Shown: one piece after another, positions 31,640-43,262 of the stretch
Layout of the letters: every line of letters begins with the position of its first letter
Position numbering within the stretch: the stretch's first letter is position 1
Origin: Gordius sp. MW1
Lineage: Eukaryota; Nematomorpha; Gordioida; Gordea; Gordiidae
Length of the DNA: 64,000 bases
Direction: 5' to 3'
NCBI GenBank assembly: GCA_964036665.1
Contig: OZ038527.1
Coordinates: 26,453,901-26,517,900 of the forward strand
Notes under the pieces: generated by a model
Databases searched by the model: none
Seen by the model: the letters and a program-made list of their open reading frames with translations, nothing else
Told to the model about the DNA's origin: nothing
Made by a program: the position numbers and the translations under genes

Positions 31640-34035
31640 TTATATATAATAAAAAATATTTATTTTGCGGTTTACATTAGTCATATTTGTCATAATTTTC
31701 ATTTTTAAAGCTAGAGAGAAAATTCAAACGCAAATTGGTAGGTTAGGGTGTCATAAAGATAGTACAAATTAAAAAAATAGTTGCAGTTTTACTATAGTGA
31801 CAATTGTCATAATTGTCATTTTTAAAGCTAGAGAAAAAATTTAAACGAAAATTGGTAGGTTAGGGTGTCATAAAGTTATTACAAATTAAAATACTAGTTT
31901 TGCGGTTTTACTATGATGACAATTGTCATAATTGGCATTTTTAAAGCTAGAGAAAAAATTCAAACGCAAATTGGTAGGTTAGGGTGTCATATAGTTAGTA
32001 AAAATTAAAAAAATAGTTTTGCGGTTTTACTATGGTGACAATTATCATAATCGTCATTTTTAAAGCTAGAGAGAAAATTCAAACGAAAATTGGTAGGTTA
32101 GGGTGTCATAAAGATAGTAAAAATTAAAAAAATAGTTTTGCGGTTTTACTATGGTGACAATTGTCATAATTGGCATTTTTAAAGCTAGAGAAAAAATTCA
32201 AACGAAAATTGGTAGGTTAGGGTGTCATAAAGATAGTACAAATTAAAAAAATAGTTTTGCGGTTTTACTATAGTGACAATTGTCATAATTAACATTTTTA
32301 AAGCTAGAGAAAAAATTCAAACGAAAATTGGTAGGTTAGGGTGTCATAAAGATAGTACAAATTAAAAAAATAGTTTTGCGGTTTTACTATGGTGACAATT
32401 GTCATTTTTAAAGCTAGAGAAAAAATTCAAACGCAAATTGGTAGGTTAGGGTGTCATATAGTTAGTAAAAATTAAAAAAATAGTTTTGCGGTTTTACTAT
32501 GGTGACAATTGTCATAATCGTCATTTTTAAAGCTAGAGAGAAAATGCAAACGCAAATTGGTAGGTTAGGGTGTCATATAGTTAGTAAAAATTAAAAAAAT
32601 AGTTTTGCGGTTTTACTATGGTGACAATTGTCATATTTGGCATTTTTAAAGCTAGAGAAAAAATTCAAACGAAAATTGGTAGGTTAGGGTGTCATAAAGA
32701 TAGTAAAAATTAAAAAAATAGTTTTGCGGTTTTACTATGGTGACAATTGTCATAATTGGCATTTTTAAAGCTAGAGAAAAAATTCAAACGAAAATTGGTA
32801 GGTTAGGGTGTCATAAAGATAGTACAAATTAAAAAAATAGTTTTGCGGTTTTACTATAGTGACAATTGTCATAATTAACATTTTTAAAGCTAGAGAAAAA
32901 ATTCAAACGAAAATTGGTAGGTTAGGGTGTCATAAAGATAGTACAAATTAAAAAAATAGATTTGCGGTTTTACTATGGTGACAATTGTCATAATTGTCAT
33001 TTTTAAAGCTAGAGATAAAATTCAAACGCAAATTGGTAGGTTAGGGTGTCATATAGTGAGTAAAAATAAAAAAATAGTTTTGCGGTTTTACTATGGTGAC
33101 AATTGTCATAATTGTCATTTTTAAAGCTAGAGAGAAAATTCAAACGCAAATTGGTAGGTTAGGGTGTCATATAGTTAGTAAAAATTAAAAAAATAGTTTT
33201 GCGGTTTTACTATGGTGACAATTGTCATAATTAACATTTTTAAAGCTAGAGAAAAAATTCAAACGAAAATTGGTAGGTTAGGGTGTCATAAAGATAGTAC
33301 GAATTAAAAAAATAGTTTTGCGGTTTTACTATGGTGACCATTGTCATATTTGGCATTTTTAAAGCTAGAGAAAAAATTCAAACGAAAATTGGTAGGTTAG
33401 GGTGTCATAAAGATAGTAAAAATTAAAAAAATAGTTTTGCGGTTTTACTATGGTGACAATTGTCATAATTGGCATTTTTAAAGCTAGAGAAAAAATTCAA
33501 ACGAAAATTGGTAGGTTAGGGTGTCATAAAGATAGTACAAATTAAAAAAATAGTTTTGCGGTTTTACTATAGAGACAATTGTCATAATTAACATTTTTAA
33601 AGCTAGAGAAAAAATTCAAACGAAAATTGGTAGGTTAGGGTGTCATAAAGATAGTACAAATTAAAAAAATAGTTTTGCCGTTTTACTATGGTGACAATTG
33701 TCATAATTGGCATTTTTAAAGCTAGAGAAAAAATTCAAACGAAAATTGGTAGGTTAGGGTGTCATAAAGATAGTAAAAATTAAAAAAATAGTTTTGCGGT
33801 TTTACTATGGTGACAATTGTCATTTTTAAAGCTAGAGAAAAAATTCAAACGAAAATTGGTAGGTTATGGTGTCATAAAGATAGTACAAATTAAAAAAAAT
33901 AGTTTTGCGGTTTTACTATGGTGACAATTGTCATTTTTAGAGCTAGAGAGAAAATTCAAACGAAAATTGGTAGATTAGGGTGTCATATATATTATAGTTA
34001 GTACAAATTAAAAAAATTATTTTGCGGTTTTACCC
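31640..34035 (+). repeat. ~119-bp satellite array, left arm (about 20 units)
   Basis: Unit: GGTAGGTTAGGGTGTCATAA, then AAAAAATAGTTTTGCGGTTT, TACTATGGTGACAATTGTCA, and TTTTTAAAGCTAGAGA. The GGTAGGTTAGGG start recurs at about 31737, 31853, 31972, 32091, 32211, 32330, 32440 and so on to about 33967. Some units lack ~10 bp (TTGTCATTTTTA instead of TTGTCATAATTGGCATTTTTA). Each unit contains the perfect 12-bp palindrome TGACAATTGTCA and one TTAGGG. Variant-carrying units recur every 5-6 units (ACTATAGTGAC with TAATTAACATT at about 32270, 32865 and, slightly altered, 33570), a higher-order period. Confidence 0.95.
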
Positions 34036-34194
34036 AAACGAAAAAAAATACATACATTTTTTCCAGTAGAAATAAAACTTACGCGAGAGCATTCGTGGGG
34101 TCTACAGGACCCCTGTGGCCAAAAAGATGCTATATTTTAAAAAGTAGTGGGCCTAAACTTATAAAATTTTCCTAAAACTTAGTTCTTGCTAAAA

Positions 34195-34440
34195 TATTAG
34201 GCTACTGAAAAGGCCAGATCAATTCGTTTTGAAATGCGTTTTTTATTCAAGTTTGTAACTATCGTGGGGTCTGTGAGACCCCACTTGTGCCTTCGAGGGT
34301 TAAGTAGTGTAAAACGTTGAGACAGATTCAATACTTCATTTTTATAAATAAATTTTGTCCTATATTTTAGTGAGATCGTTTTTGAGAAAATCACGTAAGA
34401 ATTAACTTCCTCTTCATTTAAAAAATTTAAATTAAAATGA
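34195..34440 (+). repeat. Inner left arm with 9-bp-stem hairpin
   Basis: Matches the reverse complement of about 37465-37690. It contains the perfect hairpin GTGGGGTCT-GTG-AGACCCCAC (34264-34284). The short frame at 34197-34463 lies wholly in the arm and is not supported as a gene. A related but unpaired patch, GTGGGGTCTACAGGACCCC, occurs at about 34096 only in this arm. Confidence 0.9.
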
Positions 34441-34529
34441 TATCCTGATTTAATTGTGTTCATTTAAATTGTTATGCTTTGTAGTGTAGCTATAGCTAAT
34501 AGTGTAAAAAAACTATACCCTTATATTTG

Positions 34530-34740
34530 ATTTATTCCTTGCAATTGCAATTGCAACTGGTACGCCGGGTAGTATAATAAAATAATACCAATTTTGCAAT
34601 CTAGCCTCCCAGATCTCATGTATGATGATTGTCTCTCTCCTCTCCCTCCCCTCCCCTTTGCAATTGCAACTGGTACGCCGGGTAGTATAATAAAATAATA
34701 ATAATTTTGCAATCTAGCTAGCCTCCCAGTCCCAGATGTC
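34530..34740 (+). repeat. Direct duplication in the inner left arm
   Basis: CAATTGCAACTGGTACGCCG with GGTAGTATAATAAAATAATA and the TTTTGCAATCTAGC segment occurs twice, about 115 bp apart, each followed by CTCCC pyrimidine tracts. The CTAGATTGCAAAATTTTTAC segment of the right arm (37158) is the inverted partner. Confidence 0.8.
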
Positions 34741-34887
34741 ATGTGTGTGCCTGTGCATATTGTATCTCTCCCTCCCCTCCCCTATCATAAAATATTTGAG
34801 TGTGTAGTAAAAAATAAATCTTACTCCAACTCCAACTCCAAGGCACGCTTGCCTAAAATCATATTAAACTTTATTCAAAATTTTATT

Positions 34888-37030
34888 ATGAGTTCTCAAG
34901 AAAATTCTCTTTCTCAGGATCAGGAATGCGAAGACACGGTAATGATAAAATATTTTTTATATATTATTATAGCAATTAATTAATACCTTATTTAAAAAAT
35001 TTAGGGTGTCCATCAACCAGGACCCTCAAGTACGCGAGAAAAAAGTCTTATCCATTCTAAATTTCTTAAAACTCCTACCAAGGGTCACCGAAAATGTCAA
35101 CTTTGTTTGCGAAAATATTCAAAAGGGACTTCTATAAGTAATTTAATTTAAAATAACAATATTATAAGCTTATTTTTTGGTTATAAAATCTGATACCTTT
35201 GGACTTATTTAAGTTTTATTTTATAATCTTATAAAGGTATAGAAAAAGTTCTAGTGATTTAAATTATTAAATATAATAATAACTTTTATATAATCGGATT
35301 ATTTTTTTATTTAAGCAAACTTAAAGAATCATTATAAAGTCTAACATCCTGATATCCAAATAGTGTGTAATATTTCCGAAAAAAATTTATTCCCGGTACC
35401 AAAAAAATCACAACCCATGAAAATGATTGCTTAAATAAGCTTATTTTAAAAGCTATAATCGACAACTACCTACCAATATCCCTTTTTGAAAGCGATTCTT
35501 TCAAAGATTCATATTTTTACTTAAATAATTCATCCAAATTATGGACCCGGCAAAACGCCACGAAAAGCTTAGAGGCATCCTATGAAAAGGGAAAGAATGA
35601 CATTATTCTACAGTTAAATGGCGTTGGTAGCCAAATTGGTATAAGCACTGATATATGGACCGGTGCAAATTCGTGCACATTTTGTGCTATTACAATTCAT
35701 TACATAGACTGCAATTGGTCTATAAATAGTTATATTTTAGATTTTATTGATTTCCCCCATCCCCCATTCGTCGGCTGATATATTGGATGCCATATATAAT
35801 TCCTTAAACGACCATAATCTCAGAAAAGATTTTATCCATAACCCACGACAATGGAGCAAATGTCGTTAAAGCTGGGAACGAGATGAAGAAATTATTTAAA
35901 TCAAATCATCGGAGAGATGTGTATACTATTCGATGTCTAGCACACATCGTTAATATATTGTTCAAGCTGGCTTGCAGCACTTGTCCGAACCACTGCAAAA
36001 GGTGAAAACATTTGTGCGAAAATTGCACAATTCTCCCAAATTTTTACAGAGCTTTAAAAAGGCAACTGGTAGGGTTATACCGCTTGATGTTTCCACGCGG
36101 TGGAACAGCACTTATCTTATGCTTAGTATGATGAACAAGGTAAATTATGAAATACGAATAAGATAATATATTTTTATAGCACATATCTGAAATGAATTCA
36201 ACATGTAATCCTAGTGAGGGCTTACACATCAATAACGAAGACTTGGAGATTCTGATCAATATAGAAAAATTTTTAATGCCCTTTTATAATATCACCAATA
36301 TTGTAGGATCAGAAAAGAAAACATCAATTGGGATGGCTTTTATTTATATGAAAAATATCGCCCAAAAAATCGACGATAAAATAGGTGATGGCATACTCAA
36401 CGAAGCCTGCATGGCCATGCGCGCCAAATATAAGAAGTATATGGCAAAGTTTCAGACTTTTAACTTTTATGCCGCAGCCTATTTAGACCCCAGGGTGAAA
36501 AAGCACTTAATGCCCTCTTCCATGAATACTTCAGGTATTATATTGTAAAAAGGAAATTATTTTTTAAAGAATTATGCACGATTTATACGGTTGCATGCAA
36601 CATATATATCCAACACCACATTTACATTTGAGGAGCCTGATGATTCTACAGATTATAGCATGGCTATTTAAAATGAATTGCGGAGGTATATATATTTTTT
36701 TCATCTTTATCTAATGTATAATCTTAAATTAAATTTAGTGAAACTCTTTCATCAAGGACCGATCTCGATGAATTAGAGGATTATGAAAAGGAAGCCCCTA
36801 TTATGACAAATACAGTTTTAGAATGGTGGAGAATTCATGGGGCGCGATATCCCGGGCTGAACAAAATGGCTAGGGATTTTTTGGCTCAGCCAACTACCTC
36901 TGTGCTTTCCGAACGAATATTCTCCATTGCGGGGAACATATTAAGGGATAGAAGAAATCGATTAGCTCCATCAACACTTAAATATAATATATGCCTTAAA
37001 TCGTGGGAATTTACCGGTGTTGAAGATTAA
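34888..37030 (+). pseudogene. hAT transposase of the satellite element, degenerate
   Basis: From the ATG at 34888: a short leader, a probable intron of about 65 bp, then a BED finger (KCQLCLRKYSKG, a second short-to-medium intron, then LKNHYK) with a stop just before the HPD. ISTDIWTGANSC is the first acidic block. THDNGANVVKAGNEMKK, IRCLAHIVN and LDVSTRWNSTYLML follow in shifted frames. A 47-bp intron (36140-36180 region) leads to AAAYLDPRVKK, and SVLSERIFSIAGNILRDRRN in the C-terminal hAT dimerisation domain ends near 37030. At least one stop and about four frameshifts. It is the only protein-coding part of the element and differs from the 26564-28440 transposase, so the two hAT copies belong to different families. 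Confidence 0.75.
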
Positions 37031-37104
37031 TCATTTACAATAATTTTTACCATTTAAAATAATTGATGCTTTGTCAATAAACTATAAATAACGGTGGAGT
37101 ACGA

Positions 37105-37690
37105 ATTTTTTTACTACACACTTAAATATTTTATGATAGGGTAGGGCGGGGGAGGCTAGATTGCAAAATTTTTACTATTTTATTATACTAAAGCTAGCAA
37201 TCAATAACAAAATAGTGGCGTAGGGAAGGAAGGACTCTCTTTACGGGTTAGAAGTAATTAAAAATTCTCAATACGTAGCAAATTTTTTTAAAACAGTTTT
37301 GAAGTCTTTCCAATATCAATAACTCAAAATAATAGGTAAATTTTAGGTTTAATTTGATTTGTAACTAAGGCATAAATTAAATTTTAGGTTTAATTTGATT
37401 TGTAACTAAGGCATAAATTGCTTAACAATTTAAGATATAATTTTAATTTAAAATTTCTTAAATGAAGAGGAAGTTAATTCTTACGTGATTTTCTCAAAAA
37501 CGATCTCAACAACTAAAATATAGGACAAAATTTAATTATAAAAATGAAGTATTGAATCTGTCTCAACGTTTTACACTACTTAACCCTCGAAGGCACAAGT
37601 GGGGTCTCACAGACCCCACGATAGTTACAAACTTGAATAAAAAACGCATTTCAAAACGAATTGATCTGGCTTTTTCAGTAGCCTAATATT
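37105..37690 (-). repeat. Inner right arm of the satellite hAT element
   Basis: Reverse-complement partner of left-arm blocks. The segment TACTACACACTTAAATATTT (37111) pairs with about 34790-34820, and 37465-37690 pairs with 34195-34440, including the hairpin GTGGGGTCT-CAC-AGACCCCAC (37599-37619). A 54-bp direct duplication (AAATTTTAGGTTTAATTTGA) occurs at about 37337 and 37379. Confidence 0.85.
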
Positions 37691-37779
37691 TTAACAAGAA
37701 CTAAGTTTTCGCGTAAGTTTTTTTCTATTGGAAAAAATGTATGTATTTTTTTTCGTTTGGGTAAAACCGCAAAATAATT

Positions 37780-38945
37780 TTTTTATTTGTACTAACTATA
37801 ATATATAGACACCCTTATCTACCAATTTTCGTTTGAATTTTCTCTCTAGCTCTAAAAATGACAATTGTCACCATAGTAAAACCGCAAAACTATTTTTTTA
37901 ATTTGTACTATCTTTATGACACCATAACCTACCAATTTTCGTTTGAATTTTTTCTCTAGCTTTAAAAATGCCAATTATGACAATTGTCACCATAGTAAAA
38001 CCGCAAAACTATTTTTTTAATTTTTACTATCTTTATGACACCCTAACCTACCAATTTTCGTTTGAATTTTTTCTCTAGCTCTAAAAATGCCAAATATGAC
38101 AATTGTCACCATAGTAAAACCGCAAAACTATATTTGTAATTTTTACTAACTACATGACACCCTAACCTACCAATTTGCGTTTGAATTTTCTCTCTAGCTT
38201 TAAAAATGACAATTATGACAATTGTCACCATAGTAAAACCGCAAAACTATTTTTTTAATTTTTACTCACTATATGACACCCTAACCTACCAATTTGCGTT
38301 TGAATTTTATCTCTAGCTTTAAAAATGACAATTATGAGAATTGTCACCATAGTAAAACCGCAAAACTATTTTTTTAATTTTTACTCACTATATGACACCC
38401 TAACCTACCAATTTGCGTTTGAATTTTTTCTCTAGCTTTAGAAATGACAATTATGACAATTGTCACCATAGTAAAACCACAAAACTAGTTTTTTAATTTG
38501 TACTAACTTTATGACACCATAACCTACCAATTTTCGTTTAAATTTTTTCTCTAGCTTTAAAAAGGACAATTATGACAATTGTCACCATAGTAAAACCGCA
38601 AAACTAGTTTTTTAATTTGTAATAACTTTATGACACCCTAACCTACCAATTTTCGTTTAAATTTTTTCTCTAGCTTTAAAAATGACAATTATGACAATTG
38701 TCACCATAGTAAAACCGCAAAACTAGTTTTTTAATTTGTAATAACTTTATGACACCCTAACCTACCAATTTTCGTTTAAATTTTTTCTCTAGCTTTAAAA
38801 ATGACAATTATGACAACTGTCACTATAGTAAAACCCTAAAACTATTTTTTTAATTTGTACTATCTTTATGACACCCCTACCAATTTGCGTTTGAATTTTC
38901 TCTCTAGCTTTAAAAATGACACAAATATGACTAATGTAAACCGCA
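37780..38945 (-). repeat. ~119-bp satellite array, right arm (about 10 units)
   Basis: The same unit as 31640-34035 in reverse orientation (CCTAACCTACCAATTTTCGT, TGACAATTGTCACCATAGTA). Copies begin at about 37817, 37931, 38050, 38168, 38287, 38406, 38525, 38645, 38764 and 38877. The outermost unit in both arms shares the variant GACTAATGTAAACCGCAAAA, so the array borders are conserved while the copy number differs. Confidence 0.95.
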
Positions 38946-39025
38946 AAATAAATATTTTTTATTTTATTATATATAACATCATAACATCTCAATTCTCAAT
39001 GTATTGATCTATTATTAAAAATTCA

Positions 39026-39380
39026 AATAATATTGATAAGCAATTTTATGTATAAATATGAAAATTGTGTTTGTATTAGCATTAAATGCCAATTGCTTAC
39101 TCAGCGAGTACGCTATAAAAAATCTGCTGAAAACCATGTTTAGTTTCAAACAACCATGCTCGATACCAGGGTATATATCAAGCAACTCTGCTCGATGCCC
39201 AGCTAGTTTATATCCTACTCAACCAGCACCCATCAGCAGCTTCAATCTGCTGGTGGTAGGTACCGGGTTATTAAGCAGCATCTGCTCCTTATGCTAGCTG
39301 GGAATGGTAGGAGATAAGTGCCTATATCCAGGGTTGAGCAGTATACAAGCACAACCATTTCGAGCATTTTAACATCTCTA
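39026..39380 (-). repeat. Outer right arm of the satellite hAT element
   Basis: Inverted partner of 29859-30209. It carries the empty site for HINE copy C. The frame at 39058-39297 is contained in the arm and is not a gene. Confidence 0.9.
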
Positions 39381-39388
39381 CTCACACT

Positions 39389-39690
39389 AAACTTTAACTA
39401 CCCCAAAAACACTATAAATTTCTTTTTTCCTATTAGTAATTTGTCTAATATTAATATAATTTAAATTCAAAATAATTTTTATTGACATATCAAATATATT
39501 TTTTATTTTATTTATTTTTTTTTCTTTGGGGGGGGGGGGGGGTGTCCCACTAAAATAAATAAACCTTTTTACTATTAAGAGTTTGTCTCTTGTATAATTT
39601 AGATTCAATTATTATGTAAGAGAGTAATTTAAACTTAACTGATATGAGTTGTCGGCCTGGTAACGCAATAGTTTTACCAGGGCTTTTGTT
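39389..39690. other. AT-rich spacer with poly-G run
   Basis: A TTTCTTTGGGGGGGGGGGGG junction (39520-39542) is the only feature. Confidence 0.5.
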
Positions 39691-39931
39691 TCTAAAAAAG
39701 ATGCGGGGGCACATAAGAAAACATTAAACGCGGTAAGAAAAATGGGAAAGCCAATTTAACGGTAAAGAAGGAGTAAATAAACTGCAAAGGTAAAGTGAGA
39801 GGGCAAAATGAGCCACGTGCGAAAATCGAGCGAATGAGTGGATGGCAAAACGGGCGGGGTATGACACGGTCACGTGACGGGTAATTTTTAACTCTATAGT
39901 TATTATCGACGACGTAATCCCCCTTTACCAT

Positions 39932-40330
39932 GTGCCGGACTGCCGAATCTATGCGGATGCGTCTGGTTCATACACCGGACTAGCCTGGGGTAACGAGCAA
40001 TTTTTGGTCACCCTTCAAGACGCAGACCAAGCCATCGGCATGGAATGGTATGACGACTCGACAGCCTTCTTCGTACTGGGAAAAGGAGGTTTCAACTCAC
40101 CTGCCGTCAAGCAAATAATTGGGAGTTTTGTAGCGGCATACGACGTGTCTCACCTACTCAAGCTTCACTTCATCCTGAGATGAACTCCTACCGAGAGCAA
40201 CCTAGCCGATCACCCATTCATTGGATGGTCCCACAACAATACAAAGTGCCAAGCCAAATATCGGAATCGATCCCCCGAGGGATGCCCTTACCAACTCGTG
40301 AGATAGAAGACTCCGACATCGACTTAGGTT
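39932..40330 (+). pseudogene. RNase H-like fragment of a DIRS-like element
   Basis: CRIYADASGSYTGLAW gives the first acidic block. EWYDDSTAFFVLGKGG followed by SPAVKQIIG resembles the D-N-x-T-A block, and after an in-frame TGA at 40181 the frame continues PTESNLADHPF, the usual P-x-x-x-N-x-A-D end. The middle of the domain, which should contain a catalytic E, is absent or unrecognisable. A tiny second echo (GCAGATGGATGCGCCTCTGG) lies at 45822. Confidence 0.5.
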
Positions 40331-40387
40331 TCTGAGAAAGCGAATTACCGGAAAAGACGATCAAAAAAGAGCAGAGCTAAAATCACT

Positions 40388-40415
40388 TGTCACGTGACCG
40401 TGCCTATATAACCCG
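40388..40415 (+). promoter_or_regulatory. Possible core promoter of the DIRS-like terminal repeat
   Basis: GTCACGTGAC (E-box palindrome) is followed 6 bp later by CTATATAACC, a good TATA box, and GC-rich sequence. The left arm retains CACGTGAC but has CATACCCC where TATA should be. Confidence 0.45.
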
Positions 40416-40829
40416 CGCGCTTCGCCATCTACGCATCGCTCGTTTTTCGCACCTGGCTCATCTTGCCCTCTTACTTTACCTTTGCGATTTATTTACTCCT
40501 CCTTTACCGTTAAATTCACTTATCCACTATTCTAACCGCGTTATTGTATCGCCATACGTTTTACATGTTTTCTTATGTACCTCCGCACCTTATTGAAAAA
40601 TAAATGTTCCCGGTGAAACAGGGGAATCTGGGAGAAGGTATTAACCCTTCTCTCAGATTTTAATCATAATAATCCATCTTCATAAGATAATTCATCCCTT
40701 AGGTTATAAAATCCTTTTAGATCTAACCGACAATAATTGATATCCAACCGCCATTATCGCCAGAATCAATTAATGACATAGAGGGTCAACTTTGATTAGT
40801 TTTTTAATATTTCTTGGTCCAATGTTAAA

Positions 40830-43262
40830 TCATTTAACATTATACCCCGACATTATTTATGTTCAATTTAGGGTCCGGAAGCTAGATAATTCATCTGCGC
40901 ATTAGTTACTTTTTCCAACTCAATATTTGATTTCATAATGATATTCATTTAAAAACAAAGCCCAGCGAATCAACCTATTATTAACCACTTTAGGTAAAGC
41001 GTGTTTACAAATAATCTCTCTAACGGTTAGTGATCCGTCATTATGAATTTTCGGCCGCGAAGATATTGGTCAAACTTTTCAACACCAAACACATTTGCTC
41101 TTGAATAACGCTTTTCGGCTGCGCTTAGGGTACGTGAAGCATATGCGATAGGCTTTTAGGCTCCGCCCGGAAATACATGAGCTAGGACCGCTCCTAATCC
41201 CGACTCAGAAGTGTCAACTGATAGAATTAGAGGTAGACTTGTTGAATATGGAACAATCGTATCAGAGGCTGATAACAAATTTTTAACTTCATTAAAAATA
41301 TGGTTTTCTCTCTGCGTTCAACGCCATTCTATGATAGAACCTGATAGGGAATGTAGTTCCGTGCGTTCGTGCAATCGCGGCATAAACCTTTCATGATAGT
41401 TGACTAGCTCCCAAAATGCACGCAATTCCTTTTATTCATCGCCGTCTTAAAATTTTTTATTGCTTCGACCCTTTCATCCGTTAGGTGAATACCAGATGCG
41501 TCAATTTTATGTCCCAAATAGGTGACAGATTCTTAAAAAAGCTTTACTTTTTCCCTTCTTGCTTTTATTCCTGCACGTTGAATTTTTTGTAGTTCTTCGT
41601 TCAACTTCTACAAATGTTTTTCTTCAGTTGTACCAGTAATAATAATATCATCTAATAAAACACCTGCTTGAGGTATGCCTTCTAATAACTTCTTCATGTA
41701 CCGCTGAAATAAGTTGAGTGCGATAGACAATTCAAATGGAAGTCTTTTTTATGTATAATAGCCTACATGTGTAGTTATCATAAGGTACTGTCTTGATTCT
41801 TCCGCCACTTTCATTTGTAAATAGGCATCGCGTAAATCTATAATAGTATACCTTTCTCCTCCTGCAATGTTCATTTCATCGAATGTTGGTAATAGATAAT
41901 TGTTTAGACATAGGTAAGGATTAATGTTACACGAAAGTCACCACATATTTTAATAGAACCATTTGATTTAATGACATATACTAATGGTGTGTTGACTATT
42001 AATTTGGGTTTTTTGAAGGATTTACAGGTTCAATAATATCTTCGTCATCGTTTAATCATCTTCCACTTTCTATCGTAGTCTCCATGCAGAATAAGCTACG
42101 AGTACGTCCTCCTTTAGGGAAATATTTACCTCATAATCTTTGATGCAACCTGTGCCATCTCTAAAGACATCTAAATATTTTTCTACCAATGGCTTTTCTA
42201 AATTTGTAGGTTTCGCGTGTATGGTATTAATTTTGATTTGAGAGGGAAGTTTTAGGTCAAAAGCTTGCATCCAGTTTAAAAAATATAGGTTCTTCTTCAG
42301 CAATTGTAACGACAGCTGGAAACTTCAAAATTTTATAATTAAACTTTACTTGGAGTAATGTTTCACTACAAATTGACACTGGATTATTTTCAAAGCTTTG
42401 ATTATTGGACATGGAAGTAATATTAGTGTTTTTAGAATTTGATACATTGATCACTGACACACACGATCCTGTGTCATACAGCATGGCAAATTTATTGTTG
42501 TTGATCTTAACATTTATATAGGGTTTTTGTTGATTTAAATTGTTTATAAATTATCCCAATTGCATTAATTATTTGATTTTTTTTATTTGTGGTTTTGCAA
42601 AATGTCCTTTCTTTTTACATCTATGGCAAATTTTGTTAAAGGCATAACAATTGTAGGATTGATGGCAACTGCAACATTTACTTCAATTTTTAATGAAATC
42701 GTGTTTGTTTGAGACCCATATATTTTTTTTGATGGTGTAATTTGTTCAATTCATTAGATGGATTAACCTCCTTATTAGCTAGTTGTATATATTCAGCTAA
42801 GTTGTACAAATCATAAGACACCACTTTTCCTGATCCTAACATCTATTTTAAGGTTATATTCTGTAATCTATGTAAAAATTGGTCTTTCAAACGTTCATCT
42901 AATTGTTTAAAATTACTGCATTCAGCTGATGCTTTTAATCTAGTTACTCATTCAATAAGTGATTCATCATCCTTTTTTGTACATCTCATAAAATGTAATC
43001 TAGTCTGAAAGTCTTTTAGGGTGGAATACCTTTTTTTATCAATTTGATCAAATCATCTTTTTCGAGTGAGGATATATTCTCTGGATACACAAAATTTATC
43101 AATAATTCAATATTCTTTTATCCCATGTAACCTGAGGTTATTTTAGTTCTTGTTTCTTTGGGCACATGTTTCGACTCAAATATGTTCTCTAGTTTAAACA
43201 AATATGTTATAATATTTTCCACTACCTTATAACCAGGTATTCTTATGTTGTCCATTTCACCG
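40830..43262 (-). pseudogene. Decayed Ty3/gypsy gag-pol (third gypsy copy)
   Basis: Minus strand: gag starts near 43255 (MDNIRIPGYK), with a zinc knuckle near 42600-42660 (CHRCKKKGHFAK). The protease (LYDTGSCVSVI, about 42470) and the linker (KYLDVFRDGTGCIKDYEV, about 42140-42190) follow, then RT in several frames (42060-41500). RNase H shows KPIAYASRTL-like and YSR-like blocks (about 41100-41200), ending near 40840 (NEYHYEIKYWVGK-like). Stops and frameshifts are frequent. I found no integrase and no matching LTR pair. It may be of the same broad mag-like lineage as the 7598 element but is much older. Confidence 0.75.

Larger units (their letters stand above)
29859..39380 (+). mobile_element. 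9.5-kb hAT element with satellite-built inverted arms
   Basis: The ends are TAGAGATGTTAAAAT (29859) and its reverse ATTTTAACATCTCTA (to 39380), flanked by a perfect 8-bp target duplication CTCACACT (29851-29858 and 39381-39388). The arms are inverted copies for most of their length, in this order from each end: a unique outer ~350 bp, an array of ~119-bp satellite units, a hairpin-bearing inner segment, and a GCAATCTAGC/CTCCCCT segment. Only about 34830-37105 is single-copy, and it holds a degenerate hAT transposase. The left arm (about 5.0 kb) has about 20 satellite units and a 1.4-kb HINE insertion; the right arm (about 2.3 kb) has about 10 units. Inverted arms of this length and satellite content are unusual for hAT elements, whose TIRs are normally tens of bases. 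Confidence 0.88.
39695..40600 (+). mobile_element. DIRS-like (inverted-terminal-repeat retroelement) remnant
   Basis: About 200-bp inverted repeats flank a truncated RNase H-like frame. The left arm (about 39700-39890) reversed matches the right arm (about 40387-40600) through TCACGTGACCGTG, TTTACCTTTGC, TTTATTTACTCC, TTTACCGTTAAATT and TGTTTTCTTATGTG/A. Retroelements with inverted terminal repeats and an RNase H of this type fit the DIRS order, but no tyrosine recombinase or RT is left, so the class is tentative. Confidence 0.5.

Noticed and set aside
31640..34035. Regular ~119-bp repeats as a CRISPR array
   Set aside because: The repeats are contiguous, with no unique spacers, in an animal genome. 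They are satellite units.
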